Of a DNA stretch of 64,000 bases, positions 33,347-44,327 are shown in pieces; within the stretch, counting starts at the first letter, position 1; each line of letters starts with the position of its first letter. The notes under the pieces were generated by a model that did no database searches, was not told where the DNA came from, and saw only the letters and a program-made list of their open reading frames with translations. This DNA is from Brachyhypopomus gauderio (lineage: Eukaryota; Chordata; Actinopteri; Gymnotiformes; Hypopomidae), in the NCBI RefSeq assembly GCF_052324685.1, contig NC_135212.1, positions 20,790,048-20,854,047 of the forward strand, in the 5' to 3' direction. The position numbers and the translations under genes were made by a program.

Positions 33347-36037
33347 CTGTCCTGAACTTGCTGTAGAGTCCATTCTCATGAGCCTGCCTAGCACCTGACC
33401 AGAAAGGCAAGCCTCTCTCCCGCCACCTTTAAGAAGGACAGTAACTAGTGACTCTCCACCCATAATTAACCAAAAGGTCTTTGTAATATTAAATGTGACA
33501 CCGTGAAAATGAACATGGCTTTTGAATATTCAGAGAAAGACCTGGCAAGGCAAATTCTCGAGTGTGAGGGCATTCTAGACACTCTTGCATCAATGACACT
33601 CTGGCACAGCAGTTCGACCACTGATGTTTTGTTTCGACGTCTGATGTTTTGTAAGATTAGTGTGCTGAAGGTTGGAGTGAATACTGGCCTTAACACTCCA
33701 ACGTGCACTATGACCTTTGAAGCGCTCGCTCCAAACTCACCAGTGGAATATGAAAACGGCTGTGATGAAGATAGCGGAGACGATATCCGTGAGGATCCAC
33801 ATCACGCTGTACTCGTGCGGGCTCTGTGTGAGAGACGGAGACGAATCAGGAACGTGTTGAGATGAGCGGTCGGAGTTAAGGGTGTGGATCGGGCAGCTCC
33901 ACTCACCATGAGGAAGATGGGCTTGCGTAGGGTCCTGAGGAGGTGCAGGGCGTTGGTGGTGACGGACTGGGCCCCAGCGCACCAGGCCAGGGAGAAGAGC
34001 CAGGGCTGGCTGATCACATACAGGTTGGTGCTGATGTTCACAGACGCGTATTTACTAGTGGGGAAGAGGAGCAGGAACACAAGGAAGAGCAGAAGGGGTG
34101 AGAGGGGCTGACTCCAGCTCTCTCGGGTCCTGACAGGAGTGGAAAGTGACGTGGTGAGAAGAGCAAAAAGGAGCACTTAAAGACAAAAGCTGCACTCAGT
34201 CAGAATAGTGCTGATTTTAATCAGGCACATCTTAGACCTCTAAAGTATGGTTAGATTATATCACAGTCTTCATATAATTGCATCAAAGATTTTGTTCATA
34301 TCTTGCACATCTTTTTATATCAAAAACATTGCTAAACATTTCGATTGACCACAAAGAACACTCAAAGGTCTAAAGAACACTCATCTGGAACAGCTTGCCA
34401 CAAAATATGCTCATTTGCATTTTGCAATCTTCTGCTATATTGGTATTGTACTTAACAATCTGTATATAATTTATACTCTATTAATCTCTACTGTAAAGAC
34501 AGAAATACCATACAGTACATTTAAATAATTTGAGGTGCATTTCTGGCAAAAAAGAAAATTATGGTTCATGGTGGTTTAATGCCGAAAAACAAAATTAACT
34601 TTATGGATCTTTCTGCTGATGTTAAAGGCGTGCACACAGATCCCTGTAGATCTCTATAGAACATGCTACTCCTGGATCTCTGCTTCAGTCTCAGCCAGCC
34701 CACAACATTTTGTGAGAAAGATCTATAAAGATCTATAAAGCTGAGGTCATCTCTGTATGAGCAGTAATTCAGTGTCACACTGCCAAGTTTAAGTAGCTTA
34801 CACTTCTTTGCCAGAGCTGCCATGGCAGAGACGACCCTGTTACATAAGTCTGAAACACAGCAGACTGGGCCCTCTGGGTCCCATGTCTTGGCTCTTATTG
34901 CCTGGCACGTATTAAAAAATTGCTCCATGCCCCATCCAGGCAACCTCTCTGGGCCTCTGTGTGCGTGTGTGTGTGTGTCAGTGTGTTTAAAGAAACTGAC
35001 AAAACTGACATTGATAAATGAACTGAATAAGGAATGAAAAAATATTAACTGTTTCGTGTTCAAGTTTAAGCACCGAATAATCTAAATCTTATAGGTTAGG
35101 TTAACCTTGCTCTTCTGGATATGGGTAAAACGTGCCTAATTAACTAATGACTCATTTATCTCGCCTCCTCTTGCTTCCCTTGCGATGTAAAATAGTTGGT
35201 CTTAATACTGGGTAAAGCCAACATGTGGCTATGTTGTTGAAACGAAGCTCAAGCAATATTTAACCATCCATGGAGTTTGAAATGTGTGTACAAGCCGACA
35301 GTTTTATTTTCATCCTGCTGAAAACAAGCAAACAAAAAACAAAACACTAATATTCCAGTAGCTCCATGTGACTGAGGCTATTCTAGGGCCAGGAATTGAG
35401 AATGCTTTGCAAAACCCTTCGTAGATTTATGGGTGTATGACTCCGAGTCCCCCTGCGTGTTTATATTCAGCTCTGCATGCGCAGCAGTAACCTAAAAGTC
35501 TGTGAAGACTTTAGCTTTGCATTCAGCACAGTCATTTCTGACAAGCAAACTGTCAATCAGTGTCAATCATGCTCACTGGAGTATTAAGACCACACCCAGA
35601 ATGTCCTCATCTCGGATTGTTTAAGGCTGAGTTGATTTAACTGTAAAGGTTGAACAGACTCTAACTTAAAGTGCTAGCGAAAAAATATGCACTTGGAAAA
35701 TGTTCAACATTCAGTCCATGACTGTGGTTTTGGCTAAGAGACCCAGACCGATCCAGACCATGTCAGGATAAGCTGTTCATACTTTTGCAGTGTGACACAC
35801 TGCCTGGCCTTTATTACACTAAGCAGCAGGGGCTCTCCTTTCCCCATGCGGGCAGTGAGGGCCGGGGGTGCTGTGGTACCTGATCTGATCCTGGGACATG
35901 GAGCTGTAATGGAGGTTGAGGCGGACGATGTGTTCCTCCTGCAGCTCCTCTATGGATGCTCGCACCCCTGACGTCTGCTGCAGCTCTGGGTCAAACTCCT
36001 GGACCAGTTTCCTCTTATACGCTGGCAGCCACAGCAC

Positions 36038-36085
<48 letters not shown>

Positions 36086-39000
36086 TTTTATTAAACACAC
36101 AGGTTTTAGTTTAGTTTACCCAATCTCTTCTCTTTGTTTTTCTATTTCACATTATAATGCAAGGCCTGCTCTAATATTTGGGAATCAAATAAGCGAAATA
36201 GATTTGCTTGTGTTTTATGTATGGCACATAGCAGGAATACCGGCCTACCTTGCTGGAATTGATGGAGGATTCGTTATGGATGACCTCCAGTGTTCGGTTG
36301 ATCCATGTATCCCGATACGGGTGTCCTTGGGGTGGTCGCCGGAGGTCAAAGATCACCATGCGACTGTGCTGGGCAGCCAGGTCCAGAAAGTCTTTCAGCG
36401 TGGGTACCGTCTGGTTCTCCACCTGGGCCCGCTCCTCAGGATCAAGACCTGAGGCCGTGCCAAATGGATCCCTCTGCAGGGCAGGGGGGCATGCAAGAAA
36501 ATGGCTCATTTGTCCTGTGACTGTAAATGTGAATATATCCATTATAAACAGATTATAAATATAAATTTAGTTCTACTGTGAGATTCACCCCCAACTTTGT
36601 AGTAGGAACAGTTTAGAGCTGGCCCTTTTCTCTTCCAACATGACTGTGCACCAGTGCATAAAGACATCCATAAAGACATGGATGGTAGAGTCTGATGTGG
36701 ATGAACTTGACTGGCCTGCACAGAGTCCTGACCTCAACCCGATAAAACACCTTAAGCTCATATGTGAGTCAAGGAAGGTGAGCAAATACTTTTGGCAATA
36801 TAGTGTATTTCTATGTCATGTTTGCCCTCATTGCTGCTTGTGAATTAACTAACTGGAGTCACTGGAAGTCCAGTCATTGTTGAATTGAGAATAGAGGAGA
36901 GGTGAGAGCATGTAGTCTTGCAGTACGCCAGTGCTAATAGACTGACTGAAGTACACAACCGTTCAAACATACTGAACCTGTTAGTTAGGACGCTGTGGCT
37001 CCATTTGCAGGTGGCCTGTTCTACCTTCATTTAGGAAAGTTTGCTAAGCAATACATCAGGAATGACTGCTGAATGCAAAGCTAAACCAGTACACACAATA
37101 GTAGGGAATTAAGGAGAGGCTATTATGGTCTTTAAGCATGTTAGCATTAGGTGTTCAAATGTCTTTTTACTGTTGCAAGAGCAGCAGGTCTTTTATGAGA
37201 TCACAGGCTATTTTTTTTCCTTTTCCAGACCAGAACAGTAATGGAAGATTTAAGATGACAAGTTACAAAAATATCCCTTAAGATGTGAATCTGTATTTGA
37301 TCAATAGACACTTCCCTTCGTTCAGTGTCTCCCCTTCTACTCTCACATTACCGGCATTATTCAAACAACATTACAACATATGATACAGCATGAACTCATA
37401 GGTACTGAAAATAAGTCACCATTTCAGTGTGTGGTAGACAAGAGCATTTTCCACTACTGTGTTACACCATCTCATTTGCGACATGATTTTAAATGGACGG
37501 ATGAATTATTGTAAGCTGAAGATCTGGTAACAGAACTGCAAAGCCAGAATAAACAACAGCACTGTTTATACAGATTTCCTTTTACACTGAGCAGTTGCTA
37601 AATTAGGTAGTTGCACAATAGCATTTTAAAGTCAGCCTGCAATCCACCACTGCCAGTATCACTATTGGACTCTGATGCCAGTTGGCTGACTGTACCCAAG
37701 TCCTGTAGTCTGGGTGCGTTGTGGCTAACCATTTTTACGCCTCTCATGAGTGACCTGGTTTCCAGCAGAGGGCAGGTATTAGCAGGACGCTTTAACACAA
37801 AATTCCCAGACTTCACCGTCCCTGTTTTCAAAGCAGGTCACTCAAAAAAGAGGCCACTGGCAATACAGCGCAGCTGTTCAAAGAACAAGTTACTATCAGT
37901 CAACAAGAAGGAAAAAAAGCAGCAGGCCTATGGTAGAAGAGAGAATGGTAGAAGAGAGAATGGTAGAAGAGAGAATGGTAGAAGAGAGAATGGTGGAAGA
38001 GAGAATGGTAGAAGAGAGAATGGTAGAAGAGAGAATGGTAGAAGAGAGAATGGTGGAAAGCTATAAAACATGTTAATGTGTTTAGAGTCCTGATGAGGAG
38101 GTTTGTAATTGGGTGAGAGTTGGTGTTGATCATGTAGTGCCTCGTGAGACTGAAATCACACAAGTAAGTTGTCTAGAGACGCTACTGGCTTGAAGTGGAG
38201 CCCTCATGTGGAGCAAGGAGGCTCAGCGAGAGTCTGACCTGTAAGAACCACGCTCCAGCGCTGAGCACCTCCAGTTCAGCCCAGGTGAACATGGCTGCCA
38301 GGGTGTCCGTCCGGTTGGGGAACACCTCATGCACGTTGGTGGTTCTCCTCAGTGTGCCGTCATGCATGAGGAAGGGGACGCCGTCATAACTGTGGGCAGG
38401 AAGTTTGGGTCGACAGTAGATTTACAGTCGGCAGGGAGGCAGGAGAAGATGGTGGTGGAGTTAACACTTCCAGGTTAAAGTGAAGTTCTCATTATTATGA
38501 CTGACGAGGTTGCCCAAGAAGGATAAAAAGACCATGTTATGTTTATATTAATATATCAGAAATACTGTTATGCAATATTGTGAATACTTGATGTGACAAA
38601 ACATTAATCGCTATTATTTTGACCAAAATATTTCCATTTGTTACGTGTGAACCACTTCACTTTTAAAATCAGCCACTGAGCATCAATAAGGACCATCTAG
38701 GATTAGCCAGGACACTCTGGTATTTGATAATCCAGTCAGCCAAGTCAACTGAAGCAGAAAAAATGAGAAGCTTCAATGGCTACAGAATACAATCAACAAG
38801 CAAACAAATCAACAAACTTGCCACATTCTGGTTCATTTGCATATAATCCCATCCAACCAAAATTCATTTTTTTTTGGATGTTGTACGTGTCTTTGCAACT
38901 ATCATCTTGCCATGGTAACACCAAATGTGGTCATGACTAGCGCTACCTGTGGATCCAGCTAAGGACCCACTAACAGGATTAGTGTGTTTCTAATGGCTTT

Positions 39001-42000
39001 ATCTACTCATCATAGGAGGAGCAGGGTGACCTGGAGTCCCCAGCTAACGTCTGGTCTCTATTTATAGAGGCTGCCCGGACAACATCTCCCTGGGTCTGGT
39101 AAATGAGCAGGGGGCAGGAGACATTGCCTACGCCAGAGGGACCCCAGCAGCAGAACTGTGCGTGTGCGGAGGTGGTGGAGGAGGTGTCTGGGGATGAAAT
39201 GAGCAATGTCTTCCTCTGTATGGAGTAAACAGGGTAATGGAATGTAAGAGCGAAGGAGTGAGAGAAAGAGGGAGAAAGAGTGAGACAGAACAAGTGACAG
39301 AAACAAGAGAGGCAGAAAAGAGCAAGACAAAGAGAGAGAGAGGGAGAGAGAGAGATGGAGAGAGAGAGAGGGAGAGAGAGGGAGCCTGTGCTTACCTAAT
39401 TGTGACGTCTGTCTCCAGGCCGTCTCCGCCCACCTCCACGGCCTTCTGGAAGGACAGCCGGGTATTCTCTGGTGCAAGCTGACCACACACAACAGAACCT
39501 TCATTCAAGGACTCAGTATTACTCAGAAATATGTTCATCTGATAGTAGTAAGAAATGCGTATATTGATTTCTCACAACTTTTAAATTTACTTTTTAACTG
39601 TTCGCTAATTAATGAAAAAATAAGTTAACAAATAGGGCACAACTAACTTATCTAATATCTAAATGACTTCTGTATGCTAACAGAAGATGTGCAGGAACAC
39701 AGACACGTTACCATGGGTGCGCCTCTGTGGCCAATCAGAAAGGGCACTGGGCCCAAGGTGCCCTCTTCTTTGATGCAGGGGGAATACATGCCCAGTGGAA
39801 CCAGGTATAAGGCGAAGAGCACAGCCAGAAACGAGCCCAGGATGGCCACCTGCCTTACTGCAGAGACAAGACCCGAGAGCTTAGAGGAACATCGCATGCC
39901 CGCACACACTCCCATTCAGCCAATCACGTGTGACCGCAGTGCAATACCAAAGCGGGCCATTACATTTATTATAATTGTACGCGGTTATATGATGTCCTTA
40001 AAAGTACAGATAGCAATTATAACCATACTAATCAGGCTCTGACCTAATGCCTGTTCAAGCCTCACGCAGTATTCTGATTGGCTGAGCTCTCATGGTAAGG
40101 CTCATTCATTCAGGTGGACTGAGTGTAAATATTGGATGTAAGCTGTGGTCCTTCTGCAGCTCCGCAATGGCGAGGGATTAGAAGGACTGGATCTGGCAAC
40201 AATGCTGGTCTGTTAAATCACTGAACAGTTCTACTCAGTTGGTCCATTGTGGGGGAACACAGAAGATGATGCATGGGTTTCTAACCACTGAGAAAGGCCA
40301 ATCGGCCTGCAGTTAAAGCGTCCCAAGCTTGTTGGTCCGTTGATGGCATTTATGACATCGTCGTGCAAGATTAAGTTTTAGCTCAGACTGAGAGAAATGG
40401 ATGTTTTACTGTCAGAAGCTTGAAAATCACACTGTCCTTGCAGGCGAAGACAGCAATGAACAGACACAAGATACACGCAAAGGAGATAAGAAATCGATGT
40501 GTAAGGTCAATGTTAAATTGAAGCTGACTCCAAGATGAGAAAGTGAACATATTTTCCCAGAGAGAGAGGGATAGAGAAAGAAGAGAGAGAGAAGAGAAAG
40601 ACGTCTGTATGGTGTATGAACAATGGATGGGTGTGTGTATGGTGATGAGTGTCTGACACGGCTGGTGCAAAGAGGGTGAGGCAAGCCTGTGGCTCTCACA
40701 CCAGTCTTTCCCATTCTCTCTTTCTCTTTCCCTCTCTCTCTCTCTCCCTGTTTCATTTGTCATCCTCTCATCATGGGCTCTGCGAGAGCCCCAGACATGA
40801 GTCAGCCTCTCAGCCAGCCTCACGACAGTGCCCATGACAACCAGAAACCAGGAGTGAGAGGAATACAAAGAAAGAGGGAAGGTTAGAAATCCACAGAAAG
40901 AAGCACTCCACAGGAGGACGAGTGACACGTCATGAAGAGTGACGCAACTAGACTTTCATAACCGCACACCACTCACCACATCACAATAGTGGGCTGATGT
41001 CATTCTGAGGTTTTTACTGACATAACCACACTGCTTTATTAATACGGTAAAAAAGCTATCTGACCATTTACGTGGGGAATGGTCAGTGAGCAAAATGAGA
41101 CTTCCAAATAAAACCCGGACATACACTCACCGGCCACTTTACACCTGTCCAACTGCTCATTAATGCAAATGTCGAATCAGCCAATCACATGGCAGCAACT
41201 CAATCACATCAAATCAAATCAAATTTTATTTATATAGCGCTTTTTACAACAGTTGTTGTCACAAAGCAGTTTTACAAGTGTCCAAGTCCAAGCCCCCAGT
41301 GAGCAAGCCAAGGGTGAAAGTGGCAGGTAAAAACTCCCTAAGGGCATGAGGAAGAAACCTTGAGAAGAACCAAGACTCAGTGGGGGAACCCATCCTCCTC
41401 TGGCCGACGCCGGTCACCATTACAACAATTTAAAAAGAGAAAAACAAAGAAAAGATGTGAGGGATAAATAAAGTCCATCTTGGTGTGTATTATATACATG
41501 AGTTCTTTATGTAATTCCTGTTCAGTCCCAAATGTCTTGACGGTTGGTCATGTTAGTCATAGCAGAGGAGAATTCAGGGTGGTGAGAGGGCCCAGGGTAG
41601 TGGGTTTATCCTTCATCAGCACTGGTTAGTCAGGGCAGTGGGTTGATCCTCCATCATATCTGGTTAGGCAGGAGGTGGCTGGCCCAGCATGGATGGCAGC
41701 AACTCAATGCATTTAGGCATGTAGACATGGCCAAGATATTCTTCTGCAGTTCAATCCCAGCATCAGAATGAGGAAGAAAGGTGATTTAAGTGACTTTAAA
41801 CGTGCCATGGTTGGTGCCAGGTGGGCTGGTATGAGTATTTCAGTAACTGCATTTGGACAGGTCAATCTAAAGTGGCTGATGATTGTACAAATTATTGTTA
41901 CTTTGTCTACTAGTGTAGACCAGATAAACTGGTCTAAGTACTAAGGATAAACTTAGGCAAATGTGTTTACATGGCAGTCCTGACATGGGTATATTTAGCC

Positions 42001-43474
42001 AATGAAAAACATGGAGATAGAAGCATCTCAAAATTAATTATGATCATCCTGGCCTCTTTTAAGAACACATAAACCAAAAATGATTTTACTTCTGCCAGAA
42101 AATGGCTGACCTATTACAACAAACCAAAAACAACAGCAACTCCGACAAGCCAAAGGAAGCCAAAAGGTCTTTGTCTTTTACAAATGCAACACCTGTGATG
42201 TTGTATAAGCTTTAAAGGACATTTGCACAGAGCAACACCACAGCATGTAACGACACTCACCTCTCTTATTCATTCGGAAGAAGTGTAAAGCTATTGGCCA
42301 AGACAGGAGGGTCATTATTGAGACCGCGCCCACATGTAGAAAAGGTGCCGTGACCTACAACCAGTAAATAAATGGCAATGTTATTTATACATGAATCAGG
42401 CACTTTACCGAGCGACACATTGCTAGTTGGACCTTGAGTACCTGAGACCCGTAGACAATGCAAATTTGCCAATTTTCCAATAAATAAACAAACAGGTAAA
42501 CTAACCAACCTGAAATGAGAGGAGGAGGGTCTTCCATTCTTTGCTCCACACGTCAGACAGCACAGCTGTGGCACTCACAGAGAAGGTGAGGGTCACCAGA
42601 ATACCAATCTGTACAACCCAAAACCAATACCATTAATGATGCATCCTAATTAATTCCTATTAAGTTTCAAAAAAGTAAAAAGAATAAGTAAAAAAATAAT
42701 GGTGACTAAAGACTACAAAGCCTTTACCTTATGGCTCCAGTGTAGATAAAGCCTCTGTCCCTCAGAGAGAAGGCACACTGCTAAGACCTGCGAAGGCATA
42801 GTTGTTTTTTTTTTAAACAATGCACAAAATTGAATGCATTGAATTTTGCTGCATGTTCCCTATTCTCACCAGAAGGAGGGCGATGTAGGTGAAGAGCGCT
42901 GCGGCCACCACCAGCAGCACCACGGACCAGGGGAACCAGAAGCCCATGGTCCCGAAGTTAAACCTGAAAGACGGCACAAACGGGACACAGGACTCGGTGA
43001 TCTAGGTCGGCGGAGTTTTCACGAGTGCACATTTCTGTGGGGTTCTCACTCACCAATCAAAGTCATTGTAGTCATTCTGAGCCTCGCTCCAGAAATACAG
43101 GAACACCAGAGTCAGGAAGAAGGTGGCAAGAAGGAGACCAAAGCTACTGCACTCCAACTGAAATGAGCAGAGAGTGGGCACACGCGGCTTTTAGTAACGA
43201 CCCCGCACCTGTTCAGTGGAGGGGTAGGGAGTCCTGGAGGAGCGGGACTCTGAGGGAGTGCTTCTCTAGATCACCCCTCCCAACTCCACACATCTATAGG
43301 GCACTATCAGAGTGAGGCATTGTGGGTAAGGTGCAGATGTTCTAATATTCCAGGGAAATTGTAACACGAAATTGTATGCCAAGTGGCTGCTCCGCTATAA
43401 GCTGTTAGTGCTAAATTAGGGCAGAATAACAAAAAACAGAGTGTCAGCAAAGAAAGGGACAGAGAGAGAGAGAT

Positions 43475-43509
<35 letters not shown>

Positions 43510-43870
43510 ATAATCAATGCATCGTTCAGCAGGCTGAGGATAGTGTAATCAGCAAATACGGCAAAAGTGAGAGCGTAAGCTGTTTCTAATGGGGGTGGGC
43601 GACCTGAGAGCTTCCAGCTGGCGTGTGTGTAGCGCACTGCATGGGCAGACACTGTTTAAAGTGAGAGGAAACTTCATCTGCTTTCTATTGAGTGTGTGGG
43701 AGGGTGTCATCTTGGAATTACGTCATATACAGTTGCAAACATAATGTTCCTATATTTCACGTTGTTTACTGCATGCCAAGGATATATCCATATGCTCCAT
43801 GTGTGTGTGTGTGTATACAGAGCTCACCCGGCTACAGCAGGACTCCCCAGGCTGGGCCCTGTATGTGTGT

Positions 43871-43939
<69 letters not shown>

Positions 43940-44122
43940 CCGGCTACAGCAGCACTCCCCAGGCTGGGCCCTGGCCCGCTGGTATCGTCTCCACTGGCAG
44001 CCATACAGGCCGGCCAGGCAGGAGACGAACGGCTGGTGCTCGTAGCGCTGAAGCAGCTGGCGCCGCACGACCTTTAACCTCCCCAGCTTCAGTGTGGACA
44101 GGCTGACGGGAGAGCGGCCCAT
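33347..44122 (-). CDS. gdpd4: Glycerophosphodiester phosphodiesterase domain protein (GDPD4/GDPD5 family), C-terminal tail unresolved
   Basis: The encoded protein is a multi-pass membrane enzyme whose extracellular GDPD domain hydrolyses glycerophosphodiester-type bonds; the relative GDE2/GDPD5 sheds GPI-anchored proteins. Fourteen exons in phase total 556 codons: 44122-43940, 43157-43054, 42963-42870, 42787-42728, 42608-42510, 42354-42261, 39857-39712, 39478-39396, 38389-38239, 36473-36249, 36037-35880, 34054-33907, 33823-33741, 33387-33347. Start chosen: ATG at 44122, giving [10 protein letters not shown] then ...[16 protein letters not shown], like the GDPD5 N-terminus. The symbol gdpd4 rests on position between myo7a and pak1, as in human; by sequence alone gdpd5 is equally close. 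The final exon(s) below 33347 are not settled. Confidence 0.88.
33907..39857 (-). CDS. gdpd4: gdpd catalytic-domain exons
   Basis: Catalytic-type residues are present in order: GHRGAP (39857-39712), APENTRLSF and GLETDVTI (39478-39396), then [18 protein letters not shown] (38389-38239). The His of HRG, the Glu and Asp of ETD and the His-Asp of MHD are all retained, so an active metal-dependent phosphodiesterase is expected. Later exons carry [38 protein letters not shown] and [20 protein letters not shown], which follow the GDPD barrel of the GDE2-type proteins. N-glycosylation-type sequons (NQT, NRT, NES, NIS) fit an extracellular location. Confidence 0.88.
36590..36810 (+). mobile_element. 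Internally deleted Tc1-like transposon remnant
   Basis: The sequence encodes a fragment of a Tc1-family transposase ([16 protein letters not shown], the conserved stretch before the last catalytic residue). It ends in the terminal sequence gcaaatacttttggcaatat agtgta characteristic of fish Tc1 elements. The 5' inverted repeat and most of the transposase are missing. It lies in a gdpd intron. Confidence 0.85.
37926..38060. repeat. 15-bp minisatellite, about 9 copies
   Basis: The unit gaatggtagaagaga repeats with two variant (tggtgg) units in the gdpd intron. The five-codon period leaves frames open on both strands. Confidence 0.9.
39712..44122 (-). CDS. gdpd4: gdpd N-terminal and transmembrane exons
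   Basis: Seven exons encode the cytoplasmic N-terminus and five hydrophobic helices, one per exon from the second on apart from the short fourth exon: [73 protein letters not shown] and [20 protein letters not shown]. The last exon then enters the catalytic domain with LIGHRGAPM. The intron 39858-42260 holds a nested repeat insertion. The donor of the first exon (43940) abuts a GT microsatellite. Confidence 0.88.
41123..41885. mobile_element. Old TIR-type repeat ('cactcaccggccacttta') interrupted by a retroposon
   Basis: The left end acactcaccggccacttta and right end caatctaaagtggctga are diverged inverted repeats of a repeat common in teleosts. The body (caatcacatggcagcaact ... gcatttaggcatgtagacat) is split at 41204/41693 by a later insertion. 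Confidence 0.7.
41205..41692 (-). mobile_element. Retroposon ('tatagcgcttt' family) with 16-bp target duplication
   Basis: The 488-bp insert is flanked by exact copies of atggcagcaactcaat at 41189-41204 and 41693-41708. Its left end is a (caaat)n-like tract followed by tttatttatatagcgctttt, which on the minus strand would be a short-repeat 3' tail. The long duplication and tail mark a retroposon rather than a cut-and-paste element. No coding frame was found. At least four relatives lie in the window. Confidence 0.82.
43826..43973. repeat. Duplicated exon end flanking a GT microsatellite
   Basis: A 36-bp segment, acccggctacagcag..actccccaggctgggccctg, occurs at 43827-43862 and 43938-43973 with one mismatch, separated by a GT tract of about 57 bp. 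The right copy is the coding 3' end of the first gdpd exon plus its donor. Confidence 0.9.
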
Positions 44123-44292
44123 GGGTCATCCGCTGCCCACCATGGAGCACGGTGGGTCCCACTCACTCGAGCTGGAGGAGGGGCAAATGTTTGGGGAGAG
44201 GAGCCTGAGAAGGAGCAGCAGGACACCTGAAATAGAGGGAGAGAGCAAGAAATAGAGAGAGAGAGCGAGATGGAGAGAGAGAGAGAGAGAGA

Positions 44293-44327
<35 letters not shown>

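Noticed and set aside
33347..33400. Acceptor at the first AG (tcag before gtgctaggc) for the last placed gdpd exon
   Set aside because: It would create an immediate in-frame TAG; the next AG (ctag before gcaggctcatgag) keeps the frame open to a good donor.
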